Positions 44,510-54,905 of a stretch of DNA of 64,000 nucleotides are shown piece by piece. The position numbers were made by a program, and so were the translations under genes. How positions within the stretch are numbered: the first letter of the stretch is position 1; each line of letters starts with the position of its first letter. The DNA comes from Cognatundibacterium crateris. GTDB lineage: Bacteria; Pseudomonadota; Gammaproteobacteria; Burkholderiales; Burkholderiaceae_D. Where the stretch lies: the NCBI RefSeq assembly GCF_010078235.1, contig NZ_JAABOS010000001.1:1-64000 (forward strand), in the 5' to 3' direction. The notes below the pieces were generated by a model that was given only the letters and a program-made list of their open reading frames with translations, did no database searches and was not told the origin of the DNA.

Positions 44510-46066
44510 ATGACCCATCCTGCCGTATCCCCTGTAAATTCCGTATCTTCCGCTGCGCATTCCGGCAGCACCGTGCCGGCTATTCCACTGTTGATTAATG
44601 GCGAATTCGTGCAATCGCGCAGCACAGAGTGGCGCGATATCGTTAACCCTGCCACGCAAGAAGTGCTGGCGCGCGTGCCGTTTGCGACGCCGGAAGAAAC
44701 TGATGCCGCGATCAATGCCGCGCATCAGGCCTTTCAACACTGGCGCAAAACGCCTATCGGTGCGCGTGCGCGCATCTTCCTGCGCTATCAGCAACTGATA
44801 CGCGACAACATGAAGCAACTGGCGGCGATGCTGACTGCGGAACAGGGCAAAACCCTGGCCGATGCGGAAGGCGATATTTTCCGCGGGCTGGAAGTGGTGG
44901 AGCACGCAGCCAATATCGGCAATCTGCAAATGGGCGAGCTGGCCAATAACGTCGCGAATGGTGTCGATACCTATACCTTGTTGCAGCCCATCGGTGTGTG
45001 TGCCGGGATTACGCCGTTTAATTTTCCGGCCATGATACCGCTCTGGATGTTCCCTATGGCTATCGCCTGCGGTAACACCTTTGTGCTGAAACCGTCTGAA
45101 CAAGATCCTATGGTGACCATGCGTCTGGTCGAGCTGGCGCTGGAAGCCGGTGTGCCAGCCGGTGTGCTGAACGTGGTGCATGGCGGCGAGCAGGTGGTGA
45201 ATGCCTTGTGTGATCATGCGCATATCCGTGCACTGTCCTTTGTCGGCTCGGGTCGTGTGGGGCAGCATGTGTATCAGCGTGCCAGCCTGAATGGCAAACG
45301 CGTGCAATGCATGATGGCGGCTAAAAATCATGCGGTGGTGATGCCGGATGCAAACCGTGCCCAGACCATCAATAGTCTGGTGGGGGCGGCGTTTGGTGCG
45401 GCCGGTCAGCGTTGTATGGCGGTCTCGGTGGCGGTGTTGGTCGGAGCAGCGCGTGAATGGCTGCCGGATCTGATCGAAGTAGCGCGCACCCTCAAAGTCA
45501 GCGCCGGTACGGAGGCCGGTACCGATATTGGGCCCGTCATTTCACGCAACGCAGCGGACCGCGTGGCGACCCTGATAGAGCGTGGTGTGCAGCAGGGTGC
45601 CAGGCTGGAACTGGATGGGCGCAACCCGCAAGTACCTGGCTATGAAAAGGGCAATTTCTTTGGCCCCACGCTGTTTTCCGGGGTGCGTCCCGGCATGGAT
45701 ATCTATGAACAGGAAATCTTCGGCCCGGTCTTATGCGTGATGGAAGCCGAGAATCTGGCGCAGGCTATCGCGCTGATCAATGCCAGCCCGTATGGTAACG
45801 GCACTGCGATTTTCACCCAGTCGGGTGCGGCGGCACGTCAGTTTCAGGAAGAGATTGATGTCGGTCAGGTCGGTATTAATGTGCCGATTCCGGTGCCGGT
45901 ACCTTTGTTCTCGTTTACCGGTTCGCGCGGCTCCAAGCTCGGTGATCTGGGCCCTTACGGCAAGCAGGTCATCAGCTTTTATACCCAGACTAAAACCGTG
46001 ACTCAGCGCTGGTTTGACGACAGCCAGGCTGGTGCTGGTGTGAACACCACCATCTCTTTGAAGTGA
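44510..46066 (+). CDS. mmsA: Methylmalonate-semialdehyde dehydrogenase (acylating)
   Basis: 518 residues, ALDH superfamily, CoA-acylating. It converts methylmalonate semialdehyde to propionyl-CoA in valine breakdown. Catalytic Cys302 is in [31 protein letters not shown] and KKS-free [16 protein letters not shown] patterns are typical of MmsA. AAAGGAAG lies before the ATG at 44510; upstream in-frame sequence overlaps the riboswitch and is rejected. It starts the five-gene valine operon. Confidence 0.95.
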   Translation: MTHPAVSPVNSVSSAAHSGSTVPAIPLLINGEFVQSRSTEWRDIVNPATQEVLARVPFATPEETDAAINAAHQAFQHWRKTPIGARARIFLRYQQLIRDNMKQLAAMLTAEQGKTLADAEGDIFRGLEVVEHAANIGNLQMGELANNVANGVDTYTLLQPIGVCAGITPFNFPAMIPLWMFPMAIACGNTFVLKPSEQDPMVTMRLVELALEAGVPAGVLNVVHGGEQVVNALCDHAHIRALSFVGSGRVGQHVYQRASLNGKRVQCMMAAKNHAVVMPDANRAQTINSLVGAAFGAAGQRCMAVSVAVLVGAAREWLPDLIEVARTLKVSAGTEAGTDIGPVISRNAADRVATLIERGVQQGARLELDGRNPQVPGYEKGNFFGPTLFSGVRPGMDIYEQEIFGPVLCVMEAENLAQAIALINASPYGNGTAIFTQSGAAARQFQEEIDVGQVGINVPIPVPVPLFSFTGSRGSKLGDLGPYGKQVISFYTQTKTVTQRWFDDSQAGAGVNTTISLK

Positions 46067-46079
46067 ATGGGTGAGTGCG

Positions 46080-47240
46080 ATGAATTTCGATCTCAACCAG
46101 GAACAGCGCGCGTTTCAGGACGCGGCGCGCAGTTTCGCTGAATCAGAGTTACAACCGCTGGCGGCTCAATGGGATGCGGAAGGGTTTTTTCCGCGTGCCG
46201 TGATAGAAAAAGCCGGTGACATGGGCTTTTGCGGCCTGTATTCGCCCGAAAGCGCAGGCGGACTGGGCTTGTCACGACTCGATGCCAGCATCATTTTTGA
46301 AGAGCTGGCAGCAGCTGATCCATCCACCACCGCCTATCTGAGCATACACAATATGGCGACCTGGATGCTGTGCAGCTGGGGCAGTGCAGCCGTGCGCGAA
46401 CGTTGGGCCAGCGCGCTGACCTCGGGCCGCCAGCTGGCTTCGTATTGCCTGACCGAGCCGGGTGCAGGTTCCGATGCGGCAGCCCTGCGTACCAAGGCCA
46501 GCGCGGTTGATGGCGGTTACCGTATCAACGGTGCCAAGGCGTTTATCTCTGGCGCCGGTGCTTCCGATGTGCTGATCGTGATGGCGCGCACCGGTGAGGC
46601 GGGTGCGGCCGGTATCTCGGCATTTGTGGTGCCGGCGGACAGCGCCGGTATCAGCTATGGCCGGCTGGAAGAAAAACTGGGCTGGCATAGTCAACCTACG
46701 CGTGCGGTGTTTTTTGAAGATGTGTGGGTACCGCAGGATCATTTGCTGGGTGAGGCTGGCCAAGGCTTCCGGCTTGCTATGCGCGGACTGGATGGTGGCC
46801 GTATCAATATCGCTGCCTGTTCTATCGGTGCCGCACAGGGCGCGCTGAATGCAGCGCAAAACTATGTGCGTGAACGGCGTCAGTTTGGCCATCTGCTGGC
46901 AGATTTTCAGTCTGTGCAATTCAAACTGGCAGACATGCTGACTGATCTGATTGCGGCACGTCAGTTAGTCCGTATGGCGGCGGTCAAACTGGATGAACAG
47001 GCGGTGCATGCGACAGCCTATTGCGCCATGGCCAAGCGCTTTGCCACCGACGTCGGTTTCCAAGTCTGCGATGAAGCGATGCAGATTTGCGGCGGCAATG
47101 GCTATATCCGCGAATACCCGCTGGAACGCCTGATGCGCGATGCACGCGCCCACAAAATCGTGGAAGGCACCAATGAAATCATGCGCTCCATTATTGCGCG
47201 TCAATTCCTCAACACCCTGAGTACCGGAGAACTGCGATGA
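46080..47240 (+). CDS. Acyl-CoA dehydrogenase, probably isobutyryl-CoA dehydrogenase
   Basis: 386 residues with acyl-CoA dehydrogenase signatures (YCLTEPGAGSDAAALRT; QICGGNGYIREYPLERLMRD) and the catalytic Glu362 in VEGTNEIMRSI. In this operon it is the likely FAD enzyme that oxidises isobutyryl-CoA to methacrylyl-CoA. The start is the ATG at 46080 by family alignment; a GTG at 46071 is an alternative. Its stop overlaps the next start by four bases. Confidence 0.92.
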   Translation: MNFDLNQEQRAFQDAARSFAESELQPLAAQWDAEGFFPRAVIEKAGDMGFCGLYSPESAGGLGLSRLDASIIFEELAAADPSTTAYLSIHNMATWMLCSWGSAAVRERWASALTSGRQLASYCLTEPGAGSDAAALRTKASAVDGGYRINGAKAFISGAGASDVLIVMARTGEAGAAGISAFVVPADSAGISYGRLEEKLGWHSQPTRAVFFEDVWVPQDHLLGEAGQGFRLAMRGLDGGRINIAACSIGAAQGALNAAQNYVRERRQFGHLLADFQSVQFKLADMLTDLIAARQLVRMAAVKLDEQAVHATAYCAMAKRFATDVGFQVCDEAMQICGGNGYIREYPLERLMRDARAHKIVEGTNEIMRSIIARQFLNTLSTGELR

Positions 47241-48019
47241 ATCACTACCATAATCTGCAAGTCCAGCTTGAACAGCATACTGCGCTGATCAGCTTGCACA
47301 ATCCACCCGCCAATACCTTCACGCGTGAAGGCCTGATGGCGCTGACCCAGTTAGTGCATGACCTGAATGCGCGACCAGAGATCACTAGCCTGATCTTAGC
47401 CGGCAGCGGGCAAAAGTTTTTTTCTGCGGGCGCGGATTTGCAGGCCTTCGCATCTGGCGACAAAGCGCTGGCACGCGAAATGGCGCGCCGCTTTGGTGAG
47501 GCCTTCGAAGCACTGGCGGCTTTTCGCGGGGTGTCGATTGCCGCGATTAATGGCTATGCCATGGGCGGCGGGCTGGAATGCGCGCTGGCCTGTGATATCC
47601 GTATCGCAGAAACCCAGGTCGTGCTGGCCTTGCCGGAAGCTACCGTCGGTTTGCTGCCTTGTGCCGGTGGTACCCAGCATCTGAGCTGGCTGGTTGGTGA
47701 AGCCTGGGCCAAACGCCTGATCTTGCTGGGTGAACGCATCGACGCCGCGACTGCCTTGCGTATCGGTCTGGTACAGGAAGTGGTGGATAGCGGCATGGCC
47801 AGCGAGCGTGCGCAGCAACTGGCGGCCCTGGCTGCTAAACAAAGCCCGCGCAGTCTGCGCACTTGCAAGCAATTGATACAGGGTGCACGCAGCCAGCCGG
47901 TACAACACATGCTGGTGCAGGAGCGTGAAGCCTTTGTGGATTTGTTTGACGGGCCGGATCAGGCCGAGGGTGTGCAGGCGTTTTTAGAAAAACGTCAGCC
48001 TAACTGGAGTTATCAATGA
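47237..48019 (+). CDS. Enoyl-CoA hydratase
   Basis: 260-residue crotonase-fold enzyme: AGSGQKFFSAGADLQAFAS, then AINGYAMGGGLECALACDIRI with the oxyanion-hole Gly, then ALPEATVGLLPCAGGTQHL with the catalytic Glu region. In this operon it should hydrate methacrylyl-CoA to 3-hydroxyisobutyryl-CoA. It is coupled on both sides by four-base overlaps. Confidence 0.92.
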   Translation: MNHYHNLQVQLEQHTALISLHNPPANTFTREGLMALTQLVHDLNARPEITSLILAGSGQKFFSAGADLQAFASGDKALAREMARRFGEAFEALAAFRGVSIAAINGYAMGGGLECALACDIRIAETQVVLALPEATVGLLPCAGGTQHLSWLVGEAWAKRLILLGERIDAATALRIGLVQEVVDSGMASERAQQLAALAAKQSPRSLRTCKQLIQGARSQPVQHMLVQEREAFVDLFDGPDQAEGVQAFLEKRQPNWSYQ

Positions 48020-49248
48020 TGGAGGCTAAGGTGATGAATGATAAGGCTATGGATGTCGTCTTATTTGAAGAGCGCGTGTGTGCCGATGGCAAGCGGCTGG
48101 CGATCGCAACCCTGAACGTGCCTGCGACCTTAAACGCCTTATCGCTGCCTATGGTGCAGCTGCTGACTGCGCGCCTGAAGCAATGGGCCAGCGACCCGCA
48201 GATTGCGCTGGTGCTGTTGCAAGCGAGTGGTGATAAAGCCTTTTGTGCTGGCGGCGATTTACAACAGCTGTATCAGTCTATGCGCACGCATCATGCCTCG
48301 GCTGCAGCGGATGATTGCTGCGCGAATGCGTATGCGGCAGAATTTTTTGCGAGTGAATACCAGCTCGATTATCTGATACACCGTTATCCCAAACCTGTGC
48401 TGTGCTGGGCGCATGGCGTGGTGATGGGCGGCGGTGTGGGTTTGATGATGGGCGCCAGCCATAAAGTGGTGACTGAAGCGACCCGCTTTGCGATGCCAGA
48501 AGCCGCGATAGGCTTATTCCCGGATGTCGGTGGCTCCTGGATGCTGTCACGCCTACCCGGCAAAATTGGCTTGTTTCTGGCACTGACCGGCGCCCAGCTA
48601 CGCAGCGCCGACTGTCTGTATGCGGGCATCGCTGATTACGCAATTCCACATGCGAGCCGTGAGCAACTGATCGGCGCTATCCTGCGCCAGGGTTGGAGCA
48701 TTTCACCATTTGAAGCGGCTCAGCAATTGAGCCAGCTGCTGCATAGTGTCGCCATGCCGGAAGCCGTATTGGCCGGGTCTTTGCAAGAAGCAGCTACATT
48801 GATAGATCGTTTGTGTGAGGGCGGGAATTGGCAACAGGTCGTGCAGAAACTGCGTGACCATGCATACACTGACCCTTGGTTGCAGAAAGCCGCAGCCAGC
48901 CTGCATAAGGCCGCACCTTTGTCGCTGGCGCTGGCCTGGGAAGCGCAGCGGCGTGCAGCTACCATGTCGCTGGAACAGGTGTTTCAGATGGAATATGTGC
49001 TGGCTTTACGCTGTGCCGCTCACAGTGATTTTGCAGAAGGGATTCGCGCTTTACTGATAGACAAAGACGGTAAGCCGCAATGGCAGCCTGCCGATCTGCG
49101 GCAACTGACGGCAGCCCACATGGAGGCGCTGGTGGCGGCCATGTTTGCCGCGCCAGACTGGCCTCAGCATCCGCTACAAGACTTAAATCAGCTGCAAGTG
49201 TTGGGGCAGCACATTGAGCACATTAACCTGGAGGAGCAAGCAGCATGA
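48016..49248 (+). CDS. 3-hydroxyisobutyryl-CoA hydrolase
   Basis: 410 residues of the crotonase fold but longer than hydratases, as expected for HIBCH. Motifs are KAFCAGGDLQQLYQSM, CWAHGVVMGGGVGLMMGA and FAMPEAAIGLFPDVGGSWML, the last being the hydrolase signature. It releases free 3-hydroxyisobutyrate from its CoA ester. ATG at 48016 overlaps the previous stop; an internal ATG at 48034 preceded by GGAGG and AAGG is an equally possible start. Confidence 0.93.
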   Translation: MMEAKVMNDKAMDVVLFEERVCADGKRLAIATLNVPATLNALSLPMVQLLTARLKQWASDPQIALVLLQASGDKAFCAGGDLQQLYQSMRTHHASAAADDCCANAYAAEFFASEYQLDYLIHRYPKPVLCWAHGVVMGGGVGLMMGASHKVVTEATRFAMPEAAIGLFPDVGGSWMLSRLPGKIGLFLALTGAQLRSADCLYAGIADYAIPHASREQLIGAILRQGWSISPFEAAQQLSQLLHSVAMPEAVLAGSLQEAATLIDRLCEGGNWQQVVQKLRDHAYTDPWLQKAAASLHKAAPLSLALAWEAQRRAATMSLEQVFQMEYVLALRCAAHSDFAEGIRALLIDKDGKPQWQPADLRQLTAAHMEALVAAMFAAPDWPQHPLQDLNQLQVLGQHIEHINLEEQAA

Positions 49249-50150
49249 GTCAGATTGCATTTATCGGTTTAGGCAATATGGGTGCGCCGATGGCGCTGAA
49301 TTTACTCAAGGCCGGACATAGCCTCAGGGTGTATGACTTATCGGCTGCAGCTATGGATAAGCTGGCCAGCGCGGGTGCGCAGTGTGCCAGTTCCGCCGCC
49401 GATGCGGTGGTTGAAGCGGAGGTGGTGATTTCCATGCTGCCAGCGAGCCGCCATGTCGAAGCCCTGTATTTTGGTGCCAAGAATAGCCCCGGCATACTGG
49501 GGCTGATCGCAGACGATGCACTGGTTTTGGATTGCAGCACAATCGCGCCGCAGACTGCGATACAGCTGGCCAGCGCGGCGGCGGAGCGTGGCCTGAGTTT
49601 GCTCGATGCGCCGGTTTCAGGCGGCACTGCCGGTGCGGCCGCAGGCACGCTGACCTTCATGGTGGGCGGCTTGCTCAATGATCTGGAACGCGCGCGTCCT
49701 ATACTGTCCGCAATGGGAAAAAACATTTTTCATGCAGGCAGTTATGGCGCAGGTCAGACTGCAAAAATCTGCAATAACATGTTATTGGGCATACTGATGG
49801 CGGGTACCGCCGAGGCGCTGGCGCTGGGTGTGGCGAACGGGCTGGATGCGCATGTGCTGTCGGATATCATGCGTCAGAGTTCAGGCCGTAACTGGGCGCT
49901 GGAATTGTATAACCCTTGTCCCGGTGTGATGGATAATGTGCCCGCATCACGCGGCTACAGCGGTGGTTTTGGGGTAGATCTGATGTTGAAGGATCTGGGC
50001 CTGGCTGCAGAATCAGCACGCACGGTACAGGCCGCAGTGCCGCTGGGTGAGCTGGCGCGGAATCTGTATGCTTTACACAGTCAGCAAGGCGCGGGCGCTT
50101 TAGATTTTTCCAGCATTTACAGCTTGCTGGCGCCTAAGACTGAGGGCTGA
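49245..50150 (+). CDS. mmsB: 3-hydroxyisobutyrate dehydrogenase
   Basis: 301 residues of the beta-hydroxyacid dehydrogenase family: N-terminal NAD motif IAFIGLGNMGAPMALNLLKAGH, substrate motif DAPVSGGTAGAAAGTLTFMVGG and the catalytic Lys in GAGQTAKICNNMLLG. It oxidises 3-hydroxyisobutyrate to methylmalonate semialdehyde, the substrate of MmsA, closing the set. The start overlaps the previous stop. It is the last gene of the operon, followed by a 40-base inverted repeat. Confidence 0.95.
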   Translation: MSQIAFIGLGNMGAPMALNLLKAGHSLRVYDLSAAAMDKLASAGAQCASSAADAVVEAEVVISMLPASRHVEALYFGAKNSPGILGLIADDALVLDCSTIAPQTAIQLASAAAERGLSLLDAPVSGGTAGAAAGTLTFMVGGLLNDLERARPILSAMGKNIFHAGSYGAGQTAKICNNMLLGILMAGTAEALALGVANGLDAHVLSDIMRQSSGRNWALELYNPCPGVMDNVPASRGYSGGFGVDLMLKDLGLAAESARTVQAAVPLGELARNLYALHSQQGAGALDFSSIYSLLAPKTEG

Positions 50151-50184
50151 GGACTTAAGCGGTTCATCAGTTTGACTGATTTGT

Positions 50185-50224
50185 GAGCACCTGAGTCCGC
50201 AAGCTTGTGGATACTCAGGTGCTC
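50185..50224. terminator. Long hairpin between mmsB and metE, possible bidirectional terminator
   Basis: GAGCACCTGAGT (50185-50196) and ACTCAGGTGCTC (50213-50224) are perfect 12-bp arms, and the loop can extend the helix (CCGCAAG/CTTGTGG with one G-U). It lies between two convergent genes; no T-run follows on either side. Confidence 0.55.
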
Positions 50225-50272
50225 AGGTACGCAGATGTTCAGCTTTTTAAGTACAGATTATTTCAAATGCGC

Positions 50273-52591
50273 TCAGACTGGCTGTGTCACTGATTCCACC
50301 GCTGCGCTGGCTTGCTGCTCCTGTTCAGCCTGCAGCCTCAACTGACGTGCTGCTGCCACCATATTCGCGAGTGCCAGTTCGGTTTCCTGCCATTGACGGG
50401 TTTTCAAACCGCAATCCGGATTCACCCATAAACGCGCATCGGGAATCACGCTGCGTGCCTTGCCCAATAAGCGTGCGATTTCTTCCGGTTTGGGTACCCG
50501 TGGTGAATGGATGTCATACACGCCGGGCCCAATATCGTTAGGGTAGGAAAAGCTGGAAAAGCCATCCAGTAATTCCATGTCTGAACGCGAGGTTTCTATC
50601 GTAATCACGTCGGCATCCATCGCAGCGATCCAGGGCAGGATGTCGTTGAATTCGGAATAGCACATATGGGTATGAATCTGGGTGGTATCGCGCACTCCGG
50701 CTGCACACAGCTGGAAGGCCTGTACCGCCCAGTCCAGATAATGCGCCCAGTCTTGCTGGCGCAAAGGCAGGCCTTCGCGGAATGCAGGTTCATCGATTTG
50801 TATCATGCCTATGCCTGCCTGTTCCAGATCGCAGACTTCATCGCGTAAGGCCAGTGCAATCTGGCGCGCCGTGACTTCGCGTGGCTGATCGTCACGTACG
50901 AAAGACCATTGCAACATCGTCACCGGCCCGGTCAGCATACCTTTCATCGGCTTGTCGGTCAGGCTTTGCGCATAGGCGCTCCAGCTTACCGTCATCGCTT
51001 CCGGACGATACACATCACCATAAATAAACGGCGGTTTTACGCAGCGTGAACCATAACTCTGTACCCAGCCAAAATCGGTGAAGCCATAACCCCACAGCTG
51101 TTCACCGAAATACTCCACCATGTCATTGCGTTCCGGTTCGCCATGTACCAGCACATCCAGCCCCAGTTCTTCCTGTTTGCTGACCACCAGGCTGATTTCT
51201 GCGCGCATTTTTTCCAGATAATCGAGATGGCTGATCTCAGCACGCTTATACGCGGCGCGGGTCTGGCGTATGGCTGGCGTTTGCGGGAAGGAGCCAATCG
51301 TGGTGGTCGGGAACAGCGGCAACTGCCATTTTTCTTGCTGGGCGCGGATACGTTCACTGAAGCCGGAATGACGCTGGGTATCTTTGGCAGCAATTGCTTG
51401 CAGACGCTTTTGTACCAGCGGATTGTGGATGCGCTTAGAACTCTGGCGTGACTGTACTGCCTGATCGCTGGCCGCCAGCTGGGTCGCGACTGCTGCTTCA
51501 CCCTGATCCAGTGCCAGTCTCAGGGTTTGGATTTCTGTGATTTTCTGATTCGCGAAAGCCAGCCAGTTTTTCAGTTCGCTATCCAGCCGTGTTTCGCTGT
51601 CCAGATCGACCGGCACATGCAGTAAAGAACAGCTGCTGCTGATCCAGCAACGCTCACCCAGTGCCGCATGCACAGGCTGCAGCTTGTGCAGCACGCGGCG
51701 CAAATCGGTGCGCCAGATATTGCGGCCATCGACTACGCCCAAAGACAAGATCTGTGGTGCTGGCCAGTTCGCCAGCACATCATTGGTCAGAGTTGTGCCA
51801 CGCACCAGATCCAGATGCACACCGGCCACTGGCAGGCTTTGCAGTAAGTCCAGATGCTGACTCACATCGCCAAAATAGCTGGCCAGTAAAATCTTAGGCG
51901 CTTGCTGGCTCAATGCCTGATAGCAGGGCAGGAATTGCGCCAGATATGCCGCGTCCAGATCCAGTGACAACACAGGTTCATCGATTTGCACCCAGGTCAC
52001 GCCTTGTTGTTGCAGGCGTTGCAGTATGCGTTGATAGGCGCTCAGTAATGGCGGCAATAATTCCAGTGCATGTGACAGTCCGGATTTGACTTTGCCCAGT
52101 GCCAGCAGACTCAGCGGCCCCAGTAACACCACCTTAGGCTGTAAGCCCGCGGCCTGCGCCTGACTGACTTCTTCAAACAGCCAGTCAGTGCCGCCGTCAA
52201 AGCGCGTGTGCTGGCTCCATTCCGGGACCAGGTAATGGTAGTTGGTATCAAACCATTTGGTCATTTCCATCGCAAACTGCTGGCTGTTACCGCGTGCCAG
52301 TTCGGAATACTGCTGCAGATTCAGACTGGCGGGATCGAAGCCAAAACGTTCCGGGATCGCGCCCAGTAAAGCCAGGGTTTGCAATACATGGTCGTAATAC
52401 GCAAAATCGCCCACCGTGACCAGATCCAGACCGGCATTCGCCTGGCTTTGCCAATGGCGCAAACGCAGGCTGGCGGCCAGTTCCTGCAATTGCTGTTCGT
52501 TGCTGTCGCCGCGCCAGAACGATTCCAGCGCAAACTTCAATTCTCTGTGGGCGCCTATGCGCGGATAACCGGGGATATGAGCTAAGGACAT
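50273..52591 (-). CDS. metE: Cobalamin-independent methionine synthase
   Basis: 772 residues. It transfers a methyl group from 5-methyltetrahydropteroyl-triglutamate to homocysteine without B12. N-terminus [21 protein letters not shown] and zinc-site motifs [10 protein letters not shown] and NPDCGLKTR (His, Cys, Cys) are characteristic. GGAG precedes the ATG at 52591. It is divergent from metR. Although metE is a common B12-riboswitch target, no such element lies in its own upstream region. Confidence 0.97.
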   Translation of the reverse strand: MSLAHIPGYPRIGAHRELKFALESFWRGDSNEQQLQELAASLRLRHWQSQANAGLDLVTVGDFAYYDHVLQTLALLGAIPERFGFDPASLNLQQYSELARGNSQQFAMEMTKWFDTNYHYLVPEWSQHTRFDGGTDWLFEEVSQAQAAGLQPKVVLLGPLSLLALGKVKSGLSHALELLPPLLSAYQRILQRLQQQGVTWVQIDEPVLSLDLDAAYLAQFLPCYQALSQQAPKILLASYFGDVSQHLDLLQSLPVAGVHLDLVRGTTLTNDVLANWPAPQILSLGVVDGRNIWRTDLRRVLHKLQPVHAALGERCWISSSCSLLHVPVDLDSETRLDSELKNWLAFANQKITEIQTLRLALDQGEAAVATQLAASDQAVQSRQSSKRIHNPLVQKRLQAIAAKDTQRHSGFSERIRAQQEKWQLPLFPTTTIGSFPQTPAIRQTRAAYKRAEISHLDYLEKMRAEISLVVSKQEELGLDVLVHGEPERNDMVEYFGEQLWGYGFTDFGWVQSYGSRCVKPPFIYGDVYRPEAMTVSWSAYAQSLTDKPMKGMLTGPVTMLQWSFVRDDQPREVTARQIALALRDEVCDLEQAGIGMIQIDEPAFREGLPLRQQDWAHYLDWAVQAFQLCAAGVRDTTQIHTHMCYSEFNDILPWIAAMDADVITIETSRSDMELLDGFSSFSYPNDIGPGVYDIHSPRVPKPEEIARLLGKARSVIPDARLWVNPDCGLKTRQWQETELALANMVAAARQLRLQAEQEQQASAAVESVTQPV

Positions 52592-52720
52592 GATGGACTC
52601 CAGATAAAAGGGTGGTTGCAAACCTGAGGCTTTGCTGAGTAAGGCGGAATACAGGTTTCAGGCTTGTCATTTTGTCGTCAGGTCGAGTATTATTCAAACG
52701 ATAAAAATTCGTAATCATCA

Positions 52721-52733
52721 TGAAATTTACTCA
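52721..52733. promoter_or_regulatory. Candidate MetR binding site
   Basis: TGAAATTTACTCA fits the MetR pattern TGAA-N5-TTCA with one mismatch and lies in the metE-metR divergent region next to the metR start. Confidence 0.4.
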
Positions 52734-52735
52734 TA

Positions 52736-53656
52736 ATGGCATCCATCCTTGAAGTCCGACACTTAAAAACCCTGGTGGCTTTGCGCGAGGCAGGCAATCT
52801 GATGCGTGCCGCGAGCTTGCTGAATGTGACGCAGTCGGCCTTGTCGCATCAGATCAAGCAACTGGAAGAACACTACGGCCTGGAATTATTTGAAAGGAAG
52901 TCGGTGCCGGTACGCTTTACCGCAGCCGGTGAGCGCCTGCTGCAACTGGGCGATGACTTGCTACCTGCCGTGGCGGAAGCCGAGCGCGATATGGCGCGGC
53001 TGGCGCAGGGCGAAGCCGGGCAGTTAAGAATCTCGGTAGAATGCCATACCTGCTTTGACTGGCTGATGCCAGCCATGGATATTTTCCGGCAACGCTGGCC
53101 AGCAGTTGAGCTCGATATCGTGTCGGGCTTTCATGCCGATCCTATCGCTTTGCTGCATGAGCACCGCGCCGATATTGCGATTGTGGCCGATCGTGATGCC
53201 GATGAGGTGGTCGATTACCATCCGCTGTTCCGCTATGAAATTGTGGCGCTGGTCGCCAAAGATCATCATCTGGCGGCACGCGATTATCTGGTGGCTGAGG
53301 ACTTTGGCAGCGATACCCTGATTACCTATCCGGTACCGGATGAGATGCTGGATGTGGTGCGTCAGGTGTTGCGACCGGCCGGTATCAAAACCACACGCAG
53401 GACGACTGAACTGACAGTGGCGATGCTGCAGTTAGTTGCGAGTAAACGCGGCATCGCGACCTTGCCTTTATGGGCCGCGCAAAACTATCTGAACCGGAAT
53501 TATGTGCTGGCCAAAAAAATCAGCGCTGAAGGTTTGACCGGTCGTCTGTATGCGAGCTGCCTGCCAGCCATGTCATCCAAAGCCTATCTGCTCGACTTTG
53601 TGCAAACTATCCGTGAAAGCAGTTTTCTGACGCTGAGTAATGTGGAACTATTATGA
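52736..53656 (+). CDS. metR: LysR family regulator MetR
   Basis: 306 residues with an N-terminal LysR helix-turn-helix (ASLLNVTQSALSHQIKQLEEHYGLELFERK) and a substrate-binding domain of MetR type (ISVECHTCFDWLMPAMDIFRQ). MetR uses homocysteine as co-inducer and activates metE. The divergent arrangement with metE is the classical one. No strong Shine-Dalgarno is seen before the ATG. Confidence 0.93.
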   Translation: MASILEVRHLKTLVALREAGNLMRAASLLNVTQSALSHQIKQLEEHYGLELFERKSVPVRFTAAGERLLQLGDDLLPAVAEAERDMARLAQGEAGQLRISVECHTCFDWLMPAMDIFRQRWPAVELDIVSGFHADPIALLHEHRADIAIVADRDADEVVDYHPLFRYEIVALVAKDHHLAARDYLVAEDFGSDTLITYPVPDEMLDVVRQVLRPAGIKTTRRTTELTVAMLQLVASKRGIATLPLWAAQNYLNRNYVLAKKISAEGLTGRLYASCLPAMSSKAYLLDFVQTIRESSFLTLSNVELL

Positions 53657-53665
53657 AACAGTCGT

Positions 53666-53705
53666 AAAAAAGCCGGAGCGTGGCTTAGACACACGATCCG
53701 GCTTT
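53666..53705. terminator. Rho-independent terminator between metR and hemerythrin gene
   Basis: AAAGCCGGA and TCCGGCTTT form a 9-bp stem, with an inner CGTG/CACG. On the minus strand a T-run follows (from the A-run at 53666-53671), so it ends the hemerythrin gene; on the plus strand the tail is weaker but could serve metR. Confidence 0.7.
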
Positions 53706-53710
53706 AAAGT

Positions 53711-53740
53711 AGTTTGCAGTGGTTTGCAGTAGTTTGCAGC
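53711..53740. repeat. 10-bp tandem repeat, three copies
   Basis: AGTTTGCAGT, GGTTTGCAGT and AGTTTGCAGC follow each other without gap, between the terminator and the end of the hemerythrin gene. No function is evident. Confidence 0.8.
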
Positions 53741-53761
53741 GGGGGGATTGCAATCGAAGAA

Positions 53762-54361
53762 TTACAGCGGGTCAGCCACACCGATAGGTGCCGGGCTGAT
53801 ATTCACGATCAGTGAAAACAACTGTTCATAGCGATAGCGTTCACCGCTGTCATCCAGCCGTTCACGGTTTTTCATAAAGGCCGCATCCACTGCCTGCCAG
53901 TCTTCAACAAACAGCACTTGTCTGGCGACTGGCATGATCACATCTTCTTCTTTGCGCATATGCGCGTAGTAAAACTTGGCATATTGTTCGACCAGTTCAT
54001 AGAATTTATCAAACGCAGGCTGACCCTGGAATTCATACTGTAGCAAGGCATCCTGCAAACGATGGACTAAGGCTTCGCCACTGCTATGCTGTTCGGTCAG
54101 CGCATCTAGCTCGGTATCGAGCTGATGGGTGCGTTGCTTGATTTTGGCGAACAGATACTGATCCTCCTTAGGATGATGGACTTTCTCAGGATATTCCGCG
54201 ATGTAATACAACATCGCGCGGAACACCTTCAGATCCGGTACCGGTCCGCCCTGTTTGACTGAGCGTACAAAGTACAGCATGCCCTGGATCACGGCGGATA
54301 AATGCTCGTGTTCCTGATGAATGATATCGACAGAAACCGGATGAAAATTCCTGGCACTCAT
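53762..54361 (-). CDS. Hemerythrin-domain protein
   Basis: 199 residues, a four-helix hemerythrin-like bundle. Ligand motifs are HQEHEHL in helix 1, HHPKEDQYLF in helix 2, and YAHMRKEEDVIMP in helix 4, enough for a di-iron site. Such proteins bind O2 or NO or sense iron. GGGAG precedes the ATG at 54361; a longer frame to 54439 is less likely. It is a single gene with its own terminator. Confidence 0.9.
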   Translation of the reverse strand: MSARNFHPVSVDIIHQEHEHLSAVIQGMLYFVRSVKQGGPVPDLKVFRAMLYYIAEYPEKVHHPKEDQYLFAKIKQRTHQLDTELDALTEQHSSGEALVHRLQDALLQYEFQGQPAFDKFYELVEQYAKFYYAHMRKEEDVIMPVARQVLFVEDWQAVDAAFMKNRERLDDSGERYRYEQLFSLIVNISPAPIGVADPL

Positions 54362-54842
54362 CTTAAATCTCCCTGTTTTTTGAATTTGGCTGGACGGACG
54401 CAAAAGCACGCAAGCCGGGTTGTGGCCGCTTGTCGTCAAGCGCTGCTGGCCTCATATCGCGTCTGTCCTCGGTGGGTGTCTTGTTATAAAAATCTGAATT
54501 TTTGCTGTGCACGCTTAGACGGAGGAACTGCGATGAATTTACTCTGAGTGAGGATTGGGGTTTTTGATCTTGCTCAAATTGCACACAGTACGGTTGAGGT
54601 TTTGGACTATATCAGACCTGCTTCAGGTTCAGGTCTGCGCAAGCTGAACCGCTTGCTGCCCTAACTGGCGGTGAAGCTTGCGCTCACCCAGGCCACACTG
54701 CGCGAACATCCCCAAGACAAACACCTAATACCGCTGCGCCTTTCCGAGGCTTTTGCTCCGCTAAGCCGCGTCTTTACTGGGTCTTCGTATTTCAAAACTA
54801 CTTTTTGCCTTGCTCATCGATTAGCCCGGTTTTAGTGATAAT
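54362..54842. other. Intergenic region with FNR-like box and inverted repeats
   Basis: No gene is supported. TTGATCTTGCTCAA (54564-54577) resembles an FNR/ANR site with one mismatch. Further on, CAGACCTG/CAGGTCTG (54613-54637) and GCGCAAGCT/AGCTTGCGC (54637-54683) can fold. The next element rightwards is a bidirectional terminator. A small plus-strand RNA is possible but unproven. Confidence 0.45.
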
Positions 54843-54877
54843 AAAAAAGCCTGCTCGTTTTAAGAGCAGGCTTTTTT
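54843..54877 (-). terminator. Rho-independent terminator of the M3 peptidase gene
   Basis: A6-GCCTGCTC, loop GTTTTAA, GAGCAGGC-T6: a symmetric, bidirectional terminator 28 bp beyond the peptidase stop on the minus strand. Confidence 0.9.
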
Positions 54878-54905
54878 CATTGCCGTGACCCGTCCTGAAA
54901 TTGAT

